Origin: Buddleja alternifolia
Taxonomy: Eukaryota; Streptophyta; Magnoliopsida; Lamiales; Scrophulariaceae
DNA: 64,000 bases
Direction: 5' to 3'
Assembly: GCA_019426215.1 (NCBI GenBank)
Contig: CM033394.1
Coordinates: forward strand, 41,104,423 to 41,168,422
The position numbers and the translations under genes were made by a program. The notes below the pieces were generated by a model, which ran no database searches, was not told the origin of the DNA, and saw only the letters and a list, made by a program, of their open reading frames with translations. How positions within the stretch are numbered: position 1 is the first letter of the stretch; each line of letters begins with the position of its first letter. This document shows positions 1 through 12,707 of this stretch, piece by piece.

Positions 1-137
1 AATCTTTTTATTTATAGATCAATTATCGATTATGAAGCAATTTCTATGATTCCTTTTGTGTTGTGCACATTTATAATTTGTATGTTTTTATGTATGAGCT
101 TATAGTAAAAATGTGTTTCTATCATTGAATTTGTAAT

Positions 138-161
138 ATATATATATATATATATATATAT
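138..161. repeat. TA microsatellite
   Basis: A run of about 12 TA units in the non-coding part of the first CACTA element. A similar run lies at about 1207-1253, in the intron of its transposase gene. Confidence 0.85.
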
Positions 162-341
162 TAATTTGTCTATTATTGTGAATTTTATACACAATGGTTA
201 GAACAAGATAATGGAATTTCTGAAGCAATTTCTATAATTCCTTTTATGTTGTGCTCATTAATATTACTATTATTATTTTATTCATGAACTTTTAGTCAAA
301 TTGTGTCTTAATTTGTCTATTATTGTGAATTTTTATGCAGA

Positions 342-547
342 ATGGTTAGAACAAGAGGTGGTGGTCGATGCTTTCCTCCAGGCAGAAGGGAGCAATCTTC
401 TGCAGTACGTGGTACAAATTCCAATAGTTTATCGGTCGAAAATGACAATGAGATGCACGAAGAGTCGCCTATTGGCGTCAATGCTACATTGGGTAGCTTA
501 GCTAGCCCAACACGTAATGAGGCCATTGGGTATATTTTTTGTCAACC

Positions 548-582
<35 letters not shown>

Positions 583-1220
583 CACTAGGGCACACTCAAT
601 GTGTGTGCAAATAAAATTATCTAATATAAATTAAATAGTTAATTATAATGTGCAATATAATATCAAGTACACAGAAGAGGAAAAAAACGCTAGATTTTCT
701 CCAATGATTTATTACATAATAGAATACTCATAAGATTCTCTTAAAATAAAGTTGTTTTAGGCAAGTATGCAGTTAATAGTATTAGTCTTGTATTTGAATT
801 TAAAGTCTTTACATTATAATACTTGAATTTGACATTATTTTTTTATTTGATAAAACTGTGAGTTTAGGAGTGGTGCACAACAAAATCAGATTAGCGGATC
901 GAGAAATCCTAATCGAAGGCGGCCTCGAACCCAACTTCGACAAAATAATCCAACTCTTGAAAGAGGTAACGATGCACATGCACAAGAAAATGAGATAGAG
1001 GAGGAGCTAGCCCCCACTAACAACATCAACCCTCCATCAGTTACTAGTATTGTTCCTCCCTTCAGAACCAGACAACGAGGGCTCAATCGAGGGACTCCTC
1101 ATCCAGCAGAACCTGGATTACGAATTTTGATTTCTATCTCTGGTCAAAGGTATTTTTGGATTCAGTTCTCTTATTTATTCACTTATTATACTTGCGCAAT
1201 TTTCATATGGTTGTTTTCTT

Positions 1221-1253
<33 letters not shown>

Positions 1254-3843
1254 CTATTTTAGTTTGGACTTTTTTGTTGGATAGTGAGAGCCAAGGTTCT
1301 AGGACGACTAATGTGCCTTAACTTTTCCACAAGTGAAGGTTTAGAATTTGATATTTTACATGTGGGTCCGGGATTTTTGTTGTTGAGAAATATGTGTAGT
1401 TGATAAGAAAAGATTGGATTTTAGGCTTTTAACTCAATTTATATCATAGATTCAGAGAAAAAGAACTTATTCTTTTCATTCAGAATGTTGCTTTTGCTAA
1501 TATTTTAAATAAGGGTGTAAACGAGTTGAGTTCGAGTCAAGCCTGGTCAAATTTTCTATGACTAATTGGCATCAGTGCACCGAGAAGCTTGACACTTCTA
1601 TATTTATTGCTAATTACATAAGAAAATGAAAAGATATGCCATGAAGTATGTTTGAATTTCTTTAAGTTGATTAGTGACCCAATTTTTAGCAATTATGAAC
1701 ACCTTGTGTATAAAATTCTTTACCTTTTGTCCAACATTTGCAGTTGTGGGACCAAACGTAGTATTCCAGATCTCTTTAAGTCAAACAGTTCTTATATATA
1801 CATATATTTATTTATTTGTACAGCGGATATTGATAATGCTAAGTTTAAAGTACTTTAGTCTTATATAATTGCTTAATCAAACCAACTTTTCTCATATGTG
1901 TTTTAACAATTCCCTTTAGGCCAAAATCTCTATTAAGATGTTACTGCATTGATATTTATAGAATTCAGATGTAAGAAATCGACTTTCACATGTTATTCAT
2001 AATTTGTTATTACTTGCACAAATGACACTTCAATACATTGCGGATTACTTGTATAGAGGTCTGGACCCTGCTCATCTATCTGTTCTTGTACAACTAATAA
2101 CGAATTATGAATAACTTGCAAAATATGTCTATGCAATAGATGTCTATGCTTAATAAAATTTATCTTTTGTGTTGTGAAATGGTGTAATCTGAAAGTTTCA
2201 AACCTTCAAGTGTGGTTCAAGAGATCTCTGCATCGGTTAAATACCATATAACAGGCCCTTGGCCGTCATGGGCACACTTTCCGGATCACCTAAAGACATG
2301 TCTTTGGGAGCTCTTTGAGGTTAGATTTGAAAATATTTCTTCTGAGCATATGTTTTAAATTTTTATGTATTCAAACAAAGTTATTTAAATAGTATCTTAA
2401 CTTCGAATTTTTGCTCTTAAAAATTGATATAATTGTCAATTTACCCTTTTTTAACGAAAAACCTTCTTTGACAGGCCAAATACAGATGGACATTTGAAAC
2501 AATAGATGATATTAAGCGTGTGTGGTGGGGCATTGCAAATCGACGTTACAGGGATATAATCTGCAAGGAACGCAAAAAAGTCGAACTAAAAGTAAAGTCG
2601 AGTAAACCTTTGGATTGGAGAGGCCATGGTCCTAAATGGCTCGGAGAAAATACATGGAACAAGTTGTGCGAGGATCATTGGAGTACAGAGAAGTTCCAAA
2701 GAATGTCAGATGCTGGAAAAAATAATAGAAGGAGTTCGGCGGATGGTACAATGTCAACGCATACTGGTGGCTCAAGGCCTTTTGCAGTCCATGAAGAGGA
2801 AATGGTAAACTTTTTAATTTAAGAATTTTAGCGAAATTGTGGTTTATCAGTATATTACAAAATGTTACTATTTTTTGTATTTATACAGGAAGATGAATAT
2901 AAGCGCAAAGTTTCGAAAGTTGAGCTTTATGACCGTACCCATAGGACAAAACAAGGAAAAGGGGAATTCATATGCGACAAAGCTAAGAGGGTGCGGGTAA
3001 GTTTTATAACAATTAAAAATTCATTTTCTTTGTTGATAGATTGATGAGATGAATTTTAAGATTCCAGAATAGTAGATTTTCATGTGACATAAAAATCGTG
3101 GTTGGTGTATGGAATTATAGTGCATAACTTTTGCAATTGACTGCAAAAACTAATGTTAAAATAATTGGATTTAAAAGACAAAATGTAGTCTTAAATTTAA
3201 TTTGTTCTTTTATATGTTCATATAATTTATGGGCTTCTATGTAGCTTACATTAAATCTAAGGAATTTACATTGAAATATGAGAATCATTTTCATTAAATT
3301 ATTCATTGAACTTGATTGTTTTTGTAGGATGCGTATGACAATTTGGTTGAAGATAATTCTTTAAGTACTTTTAATCCTGATGCATGGATTGAGGCTTGTG
3401 GTGGTGTGCCCAAAGGTCGGGTATATGGATTTGGAAGTCAGCCTCCTCATCAAATTCTTGGTGACATTGCGCATTCTGTAGGCTCAAAATCTAAACGTTG
3501 GGAGGCATTCAACAATGCACAACAAGAATCAGATGAACGCTTTGAGAATTTAAAGAAAGAGATGGAGCATATGAAAGAGATGAATATGAAAATGATTAAT
3601 CTTATTGGAGAACATCTCCCAGTCTCAGATTCAGTACGTCAACTGTTGCAAGACATCCAGTGGACAAACCATACTCATGCCGGTGGATCTGGGGTACGAG
3701 AACAAGAATTTATGAGTGGTCTTCGTGAAGGTAGAAGACATGGTAAGAGTCCCGTTGATAGCAATAGAACCAATAGTGAAAATACTAGGAGTAATGCTAG
3801 TATGTCTGATGCAAATGAGGATGATGAGAACGAGAGTAGTTAG
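342..3843 (+). CDS. Transposase_24 (Ptta/En/Spm) protein of CACTA element, six exons
   Basis: Exons by GT-AG boundaries: 342-529, 868-1149, 2211-2319, 2475-2804, 2889-2996, 3328-3843. All joins keep frame with no internal stop, giving about 510 aa. The N-terminus is Arg/Gly-rich (MVRTRGGGR), followed by a polar linker. The conserved Transposase_24 core spans exons 3-6: GPWPSWAHFPDHLK, then KYRW and GPKWLGENTWNKLCEDHW, then DPDAWIEACGG-like and KGRVYGFGS signatures (here NPDAWIEACGGVPKGR). A predicted coiled coil follows and the C-terminus is acidic. In plant CACTA elements this protein accompanies the TNP2 transposase and is thought to help bind element ends; that role is family knowledge. 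The long gap between exons 2 and 3 could hide a small exon. Not a host gene. Confidence 0.75.
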
Positions 3844-4024
3844 ATTAACAACGATGAATGTGTTAGGAATTTCGATACTAAGTTGGCACCTAGGATATTA
3901 TGAGTAGCTTTGGATGATGTTTAACTTATTTGCTTTGTCTATTTTGGATATTTAATTTATCTTAGCATCTTTCTTTGTATTTATTGAGGTTTTAGTTTTT
4001 ATTTTTACCGATTTTTTTAGAAAT

Positions 4025-4739
4025 GGGTTAAAAATGCATATTCGTTGTCATTGCTACAAGGAATTGTTTCGTAGCCAACAATAATTTTATACCAGGATAG
4101 CTACGGATATGCTTTGGATTCTCGTAAATGTTCCATTGCTATCACAATGCCATTTGCTATGGAGATTTTGTCATTGCTACGAATTCTCTACCATTACATT
4201 GCTACGAGTTCTTGTGGCTATCGCTATGGTATATGTAAATTCGATAACCTTGGCTATGAATATTGCAACAAATAGTTTGTTGTTATTATGATGGAAATTG
4301 CTAGTAAAATTTTGTAGCCTCGGTAACGAACTTTGCTACGGATTTTGCGATCATATTGCAACAAGATTTGCTACGAATGTTTTGTCACTATGGCAACGAC
4401 AATTGCCATAAACTTTTTTTGTTGCTTCATAGCAACGAAAATGGCCATGGATATTCCGTTGAAATAGTTACGAAGGTTGCTAAAAAATTTCAACAAATAT
4501 TCAGTTGCTATTACAACAAAAGTAGCTACGAAATATGTGATGACTATAATAGCTACAAGAATAGCAACAACATTCCGTAGTTATGTACTAGCTACAAGTT
4601 TTTTTAACTCCGTAGCCAAATTTTGCAACGCTCTTATCAGCTTCGGACATGGGCTACGGCCATTCGGTCGCCATATCTACAAAAATATGGGCATCAGCTA
4701 CGTAAATCACCGTAGCTGATGCCTTGTTTTTTTGTAGTG
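4025..4739 (+). repeat. CACTA subterminal repeat region with terminal hairpin
   Basis: More than fifteen copies of TTGCTACGA/GCTACGAA-like words occur on both strands between about 4030 and 4700. Next to the terminus is a hairpin with 13-bp perfect arms, GGCATCAGCTACG at 4690-4702 and its complement at 4711-4723, with an 8-base loop. Such arrays are where CACTA transposases bind. Confidence 0.8.
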
Positions 4740-6125
4740 TAAGTTTCAATAAGTAAAAGGAGTTTGGTAATTACATAGAGGATGTGTGCGTAATTTTACC
4801 TTTGTTTGGGATATTGGACATATTTTCAAAAATCTGGAGACATATATTAGAGTACGTAAGCCGAGTTGCAAGTAGAACTTGAAAGGTCAAAATTTTGCTA
4901 TATAATTTATTTTTTTATGTATATAATATAAGCATGATGAGTAGAGTGTTTACACCATCTTGTTGATATTATATTACGTAAAACTTGTTCAGCAGCGTAG
5001 AGATGTTAATAAAATTCTAAGTTAGTCCCATCCCAATGGTCCTAACCCCTTCAACACCACATATTTGTATTGGGGTGGGTGGTTTTTATCACCAACTACC
5101 TATATAAATACCACCTATCCCAATAAAAATATGTGGTATTAAAGAGGTCAAAACTATTGGGATGAGTTTGCCCGAGATGTTAGTTGGAATGGTCAAAACT
5201 TTAAATTATATGCTAATGGACAATGATTTTAGGCCCCATATACATAATTTTGAGTTGATCTGCTTTCAAATTTGGCTGCGCAACTCCCGGGGAACTATTA
5301 ATTATTTTATACTTATTATCCATGTTTTAATTAGTCTCTTTCAAATCCCTACTGCATGTACTTATATATATATGATAAGTATATAATAAGTAGATCGGAT
5401 TCTCTATTTGAAATCTTATTTTATCTTCTATTTGATATACTTTTTTTTTTATATGTATAACAAGTCTATAAAATACATATCACTTATTTATTTAAAGAAA
5501 AGAAAATTATATATTTGTCATACATATAAATACATGGAATAGAAAATAAAACACAATTTAGAATAAAAGATCGGATTTGATGCGTGCTACAGTGCTCCGT
5601 CAGGCTTTTGCCTAACACTGATTGAAATTTCCTGACTTTAGCCGTAGTCGTATTTCAAATTCTAATTTAAGTGGTCATCCTATTGGGAAGCTACTAATCT
5701 TCGCCTTAGTAAGTTATGTTAGTGTATAATTGATTGTAATATATATCGGCTCATATCTGTATAGCTAGAACTCTAATATCCGTCTACAAATACACATGTA
5801 TATATTATTCATATTCAATCAGTGGAATATTACAAACTTATTCACAAGAGTTCTTTAATGTTACAGCCTTAAAACTCTATCATGCAAGCTATTTTCATTA
5901 ACATATGCAAGACTCTTCTCTGGCAAATTTCTTTTGAATACCTAGTGATTTGCTATAACGTAACTATACAAAGTCGGATGATATTGATCTTTTGGTAATA
6001 TTAGTTAATGTTATACAGCTTTCGAATGATAGTAATTGTTATTTTACTAATATTAAAATACTTTCACAAATAAATGATAATTCTTCATTTAGAAAGTATG
6101 TTTGACTTGATTGACTAACATCACT
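4740..6125. other. Intergenic, AT-rich, no gene seen
   Basis: No coding sequence is supported here. Apart from the foldback element near 5.03-5.17 kb, the stretch holds only simple AT-rich sequence and short tracts. Confidence 0.6.
5025..5175. mobile_element. Small foldback MITE-like element
   Basis: The left arm (about 5025-5085: CATCCCAATGG..., CACCACATATTTGTATTGGG) pairs with the right arm (about 5115-5170: ATGTGGTATT..., CTATTGGGATGAG), making an imperfect inverted repeat of about 50 bp per arm around a short loop. No clear target duplication was found, so the superfamily is undetermined. Confidence 0.45.
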
Positions 6126-6136
6126 AAGAAGGTAGA

Positions 6137-6373
6137 GTTTTTTTTTTTTTTTTTGGAAGGAACGATTACAACATCATAATATATCGGTTGCAAGAGAATC
6201 TATTACAAGTGAGCATCATTAGCAAATACAATCATAAGCTACAAACTAAAACAAACAAACTACTATAACAAACTAAAGTAAAAATAAAACCCACATGCAT
6301 CCAGTGGGAGTCGAACCCATAACCTCTGGTTATGTGGCCTCAACCTTAACCAACTAGGTTAGTCATCATTGGC
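6137..6373 (-). mobile_element. tRNA-derived SINE, copy 1
   Basis: Read on the minus strand, the element starts with a tRNA-like head: box A near 6350-6362 (CTAACCTAGTTGG) and box B at 6306-6317 (GGTTCGACTCCC). It runs through an unrelated body and ends in a poly-A tail, seen as a run of T at about 6138-6154 on the plus strand. Flanks repeat AAGAAGGTAGAGTTT (6126-6140) and AAGAAGGTGGAGTTT (6374-6388), 14 of 15 identical, as expected for target-primed insertion. A second copy lies at 57.1-57.4 kb. SINEs do not code for protein. Confidence 0.82.
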
Positions 6374-6966
6374 AAGAAGGTGGAGTTTATAAATTCACAA
6401 AATTAAAGTGTAAAAGATAATTCTTTCACGAAGAGTTTATAAACTCACAAAATAAGATCTTAAGGAGTTTATAAAATCTTAAAGTTTAAGTTAGGAATTT
6501 TAGCATTTTGGTCATCTTAAAACTACATAATTGTCAGTACTTGTCCCTAATTGTAAACTTTATGATCTTATTTTATTAAAACATTCAAAGAACTTACTTT
6601 TTAAATAAGATCGAATATCTTATAACTTCTAAAAACAACTTAATTATAAGATGTAAGAGTTTATAAAATGTTTTAAATAAGCTTCGTCAAACACCCTCTA
6701 AGGATGATTTGGCTGTCGACTTTTGAAAGTAAAAAACATTTTAATATAATTAATTTTCAATCATAATTGTTTGTCAAACGCGGTCTGGGCTTCAAGTGGT
6801 TCACCCCATAACATTCTCCACACGCATCATGCAATCTTGATACTTGGATTACAAGCACTCTCTCAATGTTTTACATAACAAAATCCACAATTAAGTTGCA
6901 TAGGTTTTCTCCCAAATTGATAAGAAATGTCCTCATACATATATTTGATGATCTATATATATGTAA

Positions 6967-9900
6967 TTATACATGAGCGATTGTGATGTTTGCGAGTGTC
7001 TTGAGATTAAAAGGGCGAATTCGAGTACGAGTTCCAGCCCATAAGGCCTTAGAGATGAGCTTATAGGTGCGCTCAGATGGATGGAAGAAATCCCAGAACA
7101 AATACTGGTTAGGGTTATTGCATATTGTGTACCCTTCTTTCCCACATTGAAGCTCTCCTCCCAGTGTTCCATATCCACAACATGCGTTGCTTACATCCAC
7201 AAATCCTGTGTAATATAATTAATAAAAAATATTATTATGCCCCATGCCATATGGATTGATTATCACTATATAGAGAGACTATTAGTAGGTGTTATAATAT
7301 GACTTCACATTTTCCATTGTAAAATTGTATTTCATCTTGTGTTGTGTTACACGTATACTCATCATGTATGCATATATTATAAGATATTTCAAGCATATAT
7401 TTAATATGAATTATATATTTTCATTAAAAAGAATTTGAATCAAAATTTAAAAAATTTAAATATGAATTGTATATTTCCAAAAATTTAAATAAATTAAACA
7501 AAACAAATTGAAATTGATTGAGTTAAATCCTAAAATTAAAGGTCAATTGTCCGTCCATAGGCAAAATCCCCAAATTGGATGTTAATTTCCCCTCATTTCA
7601 ACAAAATCCCGATTTCTATTCAATTGTTCCGCCAAATGGCATTTTATGGGCCAATTTTGAATTTTCTGGCAAAATCTTTATTGAAATTGCCGTTTTTTAA
7701 AATTTAGTGTATCCAAATTGTCAGTAAGCTAAAATATAGTACCAAAAAAATGTATAGACCAACATGAGATACCAAAGTTGCTCTTTCCCAAGTATGAAAT
7801 GTGTGCAGTGCGTGTAAAAGTATGTAGCGTGTGTATTAATATGTGAGTACGTGTTGTGTGTGTATAATTTGTTAAAAATTCAAGAAATAAGTTTGGATCT
7901 TAAAAAATAAGTTGGAAATTCCTAACTTATTTTTAAAGAGTTTATAAGCTCCTTTTGTAAAGTACTTGTCCAATCACTTTTAGAGTGCTTATAAGCTTCT
8001 AAAATATTTTGAGGAGCTTATAAGTTCATCCAAACACTTATAGGTGTTAGGCTTGGATTTCATATTCAATATGTTTTCACTGGTTTTAGGATTTCAAGGA
8101 ACAAAGAAAAGAAAAATGATAAGGAAAAATATTTGGAAATGTTTGCTTACTGAGGAAATTAATAGGAGAGTATTGAAAAAATCATGTACAAGTGGACAAA
8201 AGAAAGGCTGAGCAAAAATAGTCAGGCACTTAGTATGGGCAATTGCAAAATTAGACCCGTAATTGTAAAGATGATCCTACATTGTGTTGCATTGGCAGAA
8301 TTGGTCTATAACTATCAAACTCGCAAATTTAGGACAAATTTCGTAGGAGATTTTTGTTTTATTCAAAATTGGTCATGTGCACGTCACATGACCATATAAA
8401 CTTCGGGATATCTAATTTTTAGGTCAAATCTGCCTAGGTCAATATCATATAAGCCAACTTGAAAAAAATTATAAGTGGTAAATCTCAATATGCCAAATAG
8501 AAAATTGGATAAACTTAATATTTTTTTATCAAATTGCATGCGACATAAACTGCAAGACCAATTTTAGTTCATCGATAAATTGTGCCAGTGACCAGAAACG
8601 ACAGGACCGATTTGCGAGTGACGGGATCAATTTATTGGGGGACCTATCCTTAATTCGATAAAAAAAAATTAATAGATATTTTGCCTAAATTGCCAACGAC
8701 ATTAGGGAAACTTTTATGCTAGGCCAGCAGTAGCTAGATCAAGACTCATTAAACAAAAAAAATACTTTAATATATATCTCTTCTTTTATATTATCATGTT
8801 AATCTTACTACATTACCCTCGTATAATAGTAGTTCCTCAAATAATTAAAAGAATTAAAATCTATAACTATCTCATACATATAAACTAGTTCGCATATTCT
8901 TATCAAAAAAAAAAAAAAACTAGTTCGCATATCTTTAATAATATGTCGTTTTCTTATATGCACATGAATGTATGTTTCATATGTATAATTCGAAAATAAA
9001 ATAGAATCCCAAAAACTTGATAAATAAAATTCGTATGTTCTTAGTTTTAAAAAAAAGGGATAAGAACTTACTGTAGCGTTTAGGATTGGCTCGAAAGACC
9101 TGTACAGTTTTATAAACAGCTCCATAAACCCCAACTGCACCAGGATACTTCACAGGCAATGTTTTCACCACATTGTCCAGCCCTATATTATACTTCTTCA
9201 CCATTTTATTCATTTTCCCATAGCACTTAGTAACGGGTGCAGCCGGCAAAAGTGTTCGGGCCGGAACACAGCCCACGGGCCCTAATCCAAACAACGCAAT
9301 CCGACGGGCTCCAAGCTTGTATATTGTGTCCACAAAGTTCTCAACTTCTCTCAGCATGGATTGTACATAAGCATCCGGGGACAGTGTTAGGGCATCGAAT
9401 GGGAAGAAATAGTTGAAGATGTCGTTTGAGCCTGATTCGAAGAAGAAAAGGGATTTTTGGACGAGTTTTTTGTCGATGTGGTTTTGCTTGACTAGGGTTT
9501 GAAATTGTCGGAGTTGAACTTGAAGTGGCGTCACTCCCTGTATATCATTGACATCCAAATATATTAGTAGCATACAGTGTTATAATATTGTAGAATTAAT
9601 TTTCTGTATGAAATTGATTCGTTGATTTAATTTTCAACCTTAGTGTTTTGAATTTAGGATAAGTCTTCAATTCCATCTAGTATTTCATAAAGGAGTTAGA
9701 TAAATCATGACCATTTGGAGCATATAACAGCCTTTTTTAATTTCTACCATTTTTGAGCAATAGAAGAAATTTTGTGAGTTTGGTGTGTTGTGATTTGCAA
9801 CTGAACGGTTTTCCAACAAGGTGACAATTATGAAAATGTGACAACTCTAATCTCTGCAAATTAAAAGGCTTTATTTTATTTTTATCCATATATGTTGTAA

Positions 9901-11365
9901 CATATGCTACTTCACCCCTAAAATTGAAAATTCTCCAAATTAAGATGATCATGTGTCAGGCACATGTCACTTTTCCATTGTCCATAAATTGAGAAAATAA
10001 AATATCGATATACTTAATTGACAGTTGACTTTAAGAACAAAATGTCATCTCCACTTATTTAATTACATGACTAAAATTGCAATATTAATTATGGTTATGT
10101 ACATATCCTTAATCTTTACTAGAAATTTCACATCAGATTGAGTTTGATTGGACCGAAAAACAGGTCATATTAAAAACAAATTATATTTGTCATTTGATTG
10201 ATATATAATTTGAACATTAGTCACATGATTAATGATCAGGGCTCGCTCACCCGATATATATTGATTTTCCATTATTGAAATTATTTTTAGTTTCCTGAAA
10301 TTTGGTTTGAAAACTATGGTTTTTAATTCTGATCATGCATGTTATATACACTACTAATATATAAGAGACAGAATTTTCTTACTGAATCGTTATTTGTTGC
10401 AAGTAGAACTCCGCTGCCAGCACTCGCAAAGTTGATACCATTCGACGGATAACTCTTCCGAATTCCTTTCGCAATCTCAAGCTGTGCCTCCAGGAACGGC
10501 TTTTGAAGAGGAATTCCAATAAATTGAGCTGCAGTCATTAATTTATACCAGTCTCAGTTAAATATTGTCAAAAATTTATCAAAGATTATATAACTAATTA
10601 ATATAATCATACATCAAATACTAATTTCATGTTTAGATCTTGGATTTTGTTAAATTAAATATTCCTTTTTGATCGTAATGTAATCATAAATGAATTAAAA
10701 AAACCTCGTTGCTGAATTATTCGTGCTAATGTAAATTAAACACAAATTTTTCTCATCATTACGAAATGTTGTTTTTTCATTAATCCTCGTCAAAATCAAG
10801 AACCAAACATAGGCTAAATACTGGATAGGTTATATATAAACCATATATATATAGTACATGAACATAAAAGAAACACATAGCCCGCATGGATGTGTGTGTG
10901 TAGCTTTACATTATGGACACATGAGAAGAACTGAAACCAGAGGCGGAGCCAGGGCCAGCCACCAACTTCTGAAAAATTATTTTTTTAGCCTACAACTTTT
11001 TTATTCTTTAAATCCCCCTCCTACTAACTAAAAATATCAAGTTTTCCCATCATTTTTTCGTATTCGCCCCTGGATATAAAATCCTAGCTCCGTCCTGACT
11101 GAAATTGTTACTTACCAATGAAGTCGGCGACGGTTCTTCCATTAGTGAATCTTCCAGTGGGGTGATGAAAGAAATTTGATCCATAAGGTGGAAAATCAGC
11201 CTGAGCTGTGCAATTTATGTTGTAGTGATTATTTCCAGCGTCGAAAATCGAGTCCCCGAATATGAAAATTGCTGGAACATTATAATTACTTGATCCGATT
11301 ACAGAAACCAAAAATAGGCTGAGATGGAGAGAAACAATAATAATCAAGAACACTTGCCTCTCCAT
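6967..11365 (-). CDS. GDSL esterase/lipase, secreted, four exons
   Basis: Exons on the minus strand: 11365-11116, 10528-10383, 9537-9072 and 7205-6967, with GT-AG introns and a continuous frame of 366 aa. This is the usual length and four-block layout of plant GDSL (SGNH) lipases. A hydrophobic signal peptide covers residues 1 to about 24. Block I is FIFGDSIFDAGNN with nucleophile Ser39; block II is GINFASAGSG at 114-123; block III is GSNDIF with Asn170; block V is DFFHP with Asp326 and His329. All catalytic residues are present, so an active extracellular ester hydrolase is likely. The substrate cannot be told from sequence; family members act on lipids, cutin precursors or acylated sugars. 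Intron 1 holds a hAT MITE and intron 3 is long (1.87 kb). An LTR retrotransposon sits about 220 bp upstream of the start and may separate the gene from distal promoter elements. It could be a GLIP-type member, but the subgroup is not certain. Confidence 0.93.
10938..11097. mobile_element. hAT-type MITE in GDSL intron 1
   Basis: The 160-bp element has termini CAGAGGCGGAGCCAGGG and, read from the other end, CAGGACGGAGCTAGG. It is flanked by 8-bp copies ACTGAAAC (10930-10937) and ACTGAAAT (11098-11105), 7 of 8 identical, typical of hAT insertions. The same terminal family occurs at 55291-56279. It lies wholly inside the intron and leaves both splice sites intact. Confidence 0.85.
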
Positions 11366-11585
11366 GATCAGGGTTTCGTTTGAATCGAACTAGTTAACGA
11401 AGAGAACTAAAGTTTGGCGTGATCATTTTGGTTACATCTTCGGAAAAGAAGGAAAAAGTGAAGAGATAAAGTGAGAATGTAGACAAAAGATTGAAACAAA
11501 CACACGAGGTAAGTGAATGCATGGCCAAACAGCCCCTTCATCAGCAATATTTGCTTCACATTGCTAGTGACGGCTCTGATCATTT

Positions 11586-12653
11586 TGTTGGATATTGGGT
11601 GAATATTGTGTATGTATGAAAAGTGTGTGAACACCTTTTTTGGGTACGAAATTCGAACACCACAAGTATCGAGGATACTAAATATTATTGGATAATATTA
11701 TTCTACTCCGGGAGTAGATGAGGTTAGCATTTCGAATTTCTCGATTCGGAATTGAAACGAATGAGAAATTAATTGCTATTGTTGGGTGTTTGAATGTGGA
11801 TATCCCACTTTGGATATAAACCATAAGGTGGATCGGACCGAACCTCAGACCACGGACTCGAGCTCGGGTCTGGGTTCGGGTCGGGTCTGGGTCCGGGATC
11901 GGGATGGTACACGGGCCGTGGGCCGTGACTGGGCTTGGAGGTCGTTGGGCTAAATATATTCTTTTTGGGCAAAATTTAGAATTAAATTAACTTGGGCCCA
12001 ATTAATTATTTTCTTCTTTTGGGCCAATAAGAATTAATTTAGGCTCATTTCTTTTCCAAAGAAATCAGGCAGCCCAGCAGAAGGTTGAATTACATCTGAA
12101 ATGTTTCATTTGTAAAGCAGTCAGAAATTGAAAGATTCTTGATGCTAAATTTGAAACGTTTGAATTTATAAGTGAAAAACATTTCACTTTAAAAGTGGTA
12201 AGGGAAAAACATTTCACTTTAAAAGTGGTAAGTGAAATATTTTTCACTTTAAAAGTATAAGTGAAATGTTTCACTTTTAAAAGTGGTTAGTGAAAACGTT
12301 TCATTTCTCCCAATTTCTCCTATATAAAGAGTCTCCCATATGAATGAAAAGATAAAAAAAGACGAACACACAAAAATCAGAAATCATTTCTGCATTTGTT
12401 AAGCTTACTACATACATCACAACAGTGAGAGTTTTTGAGCAAAATAAGTTCGTGGAGTGTTGTTCTTGAAGTGGTTCAATTACAACACGTAATCGTTGTA
12501 TCTTGGGAAGTTAGTTGCACGAACCCGTACCACCGTAGGCGTGGCAATATAGCTTTAAGGATAGAGAGTCTAACTCTCGCCTCGATTCGTTTTCATTTGT
12601 TCATCGCATATAATTCCAGTATATTTCAGATTAACAGTGCAGGAAATCCAACA
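11586..12653 (+). repeat. 5' LTR (1068 bp)
   Basis: Matches the 3' LTR along its length except for a 7-bp tandem difference (GGGCCGT), scattered substitutions and the MITE. The U3 part holds about four tandem units of roughly 33 bp built on AAACATTTCACTTTAAAAGT (12165-12290), possible enhancer repeats. A TATA-like CTATATAAAGAG at about 12320 suggests a transcription start near 12350. Confidence 0.9.
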
Positions 12654-12707
12654 AGCTTAAAGCTATATTTTTGTTGTTGATTTCTGTATTTTCGAAAATT
12701 CTGAAAA

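Larger units (their letters stand above)
1..4739 (+). mobile_element. CACTA (En/Spm) DNA transposon, right-hand part
   Basis: Seen: the segment ends at 4739 in TTTTTTTGTAGTG, the reverse complement of the CACTACAAAAAAA terminus that defines CACTA transposons. Before the end lie about 700 bp dense in short direct and inverted copies of a GCTACGAA-type word, the usual subterminal transposase-binding region. A Transposase_24 gene lies upstream of it. The left terminus is not in the window, so the element starts before base 1, and a TNP2-type transposase would be expected there. The predicted 3-bp target duplication is TAA (4740-4742); its partner lies outside the window. Confidence 0.85.

Noticed and set aside
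8380..8400. Palindrome around CATGTGCACGTCACATG in GDSL intron 3
   Set aside because: A single short palindrome without flanking duplication or repeated context; not enough to call a regulatory site.
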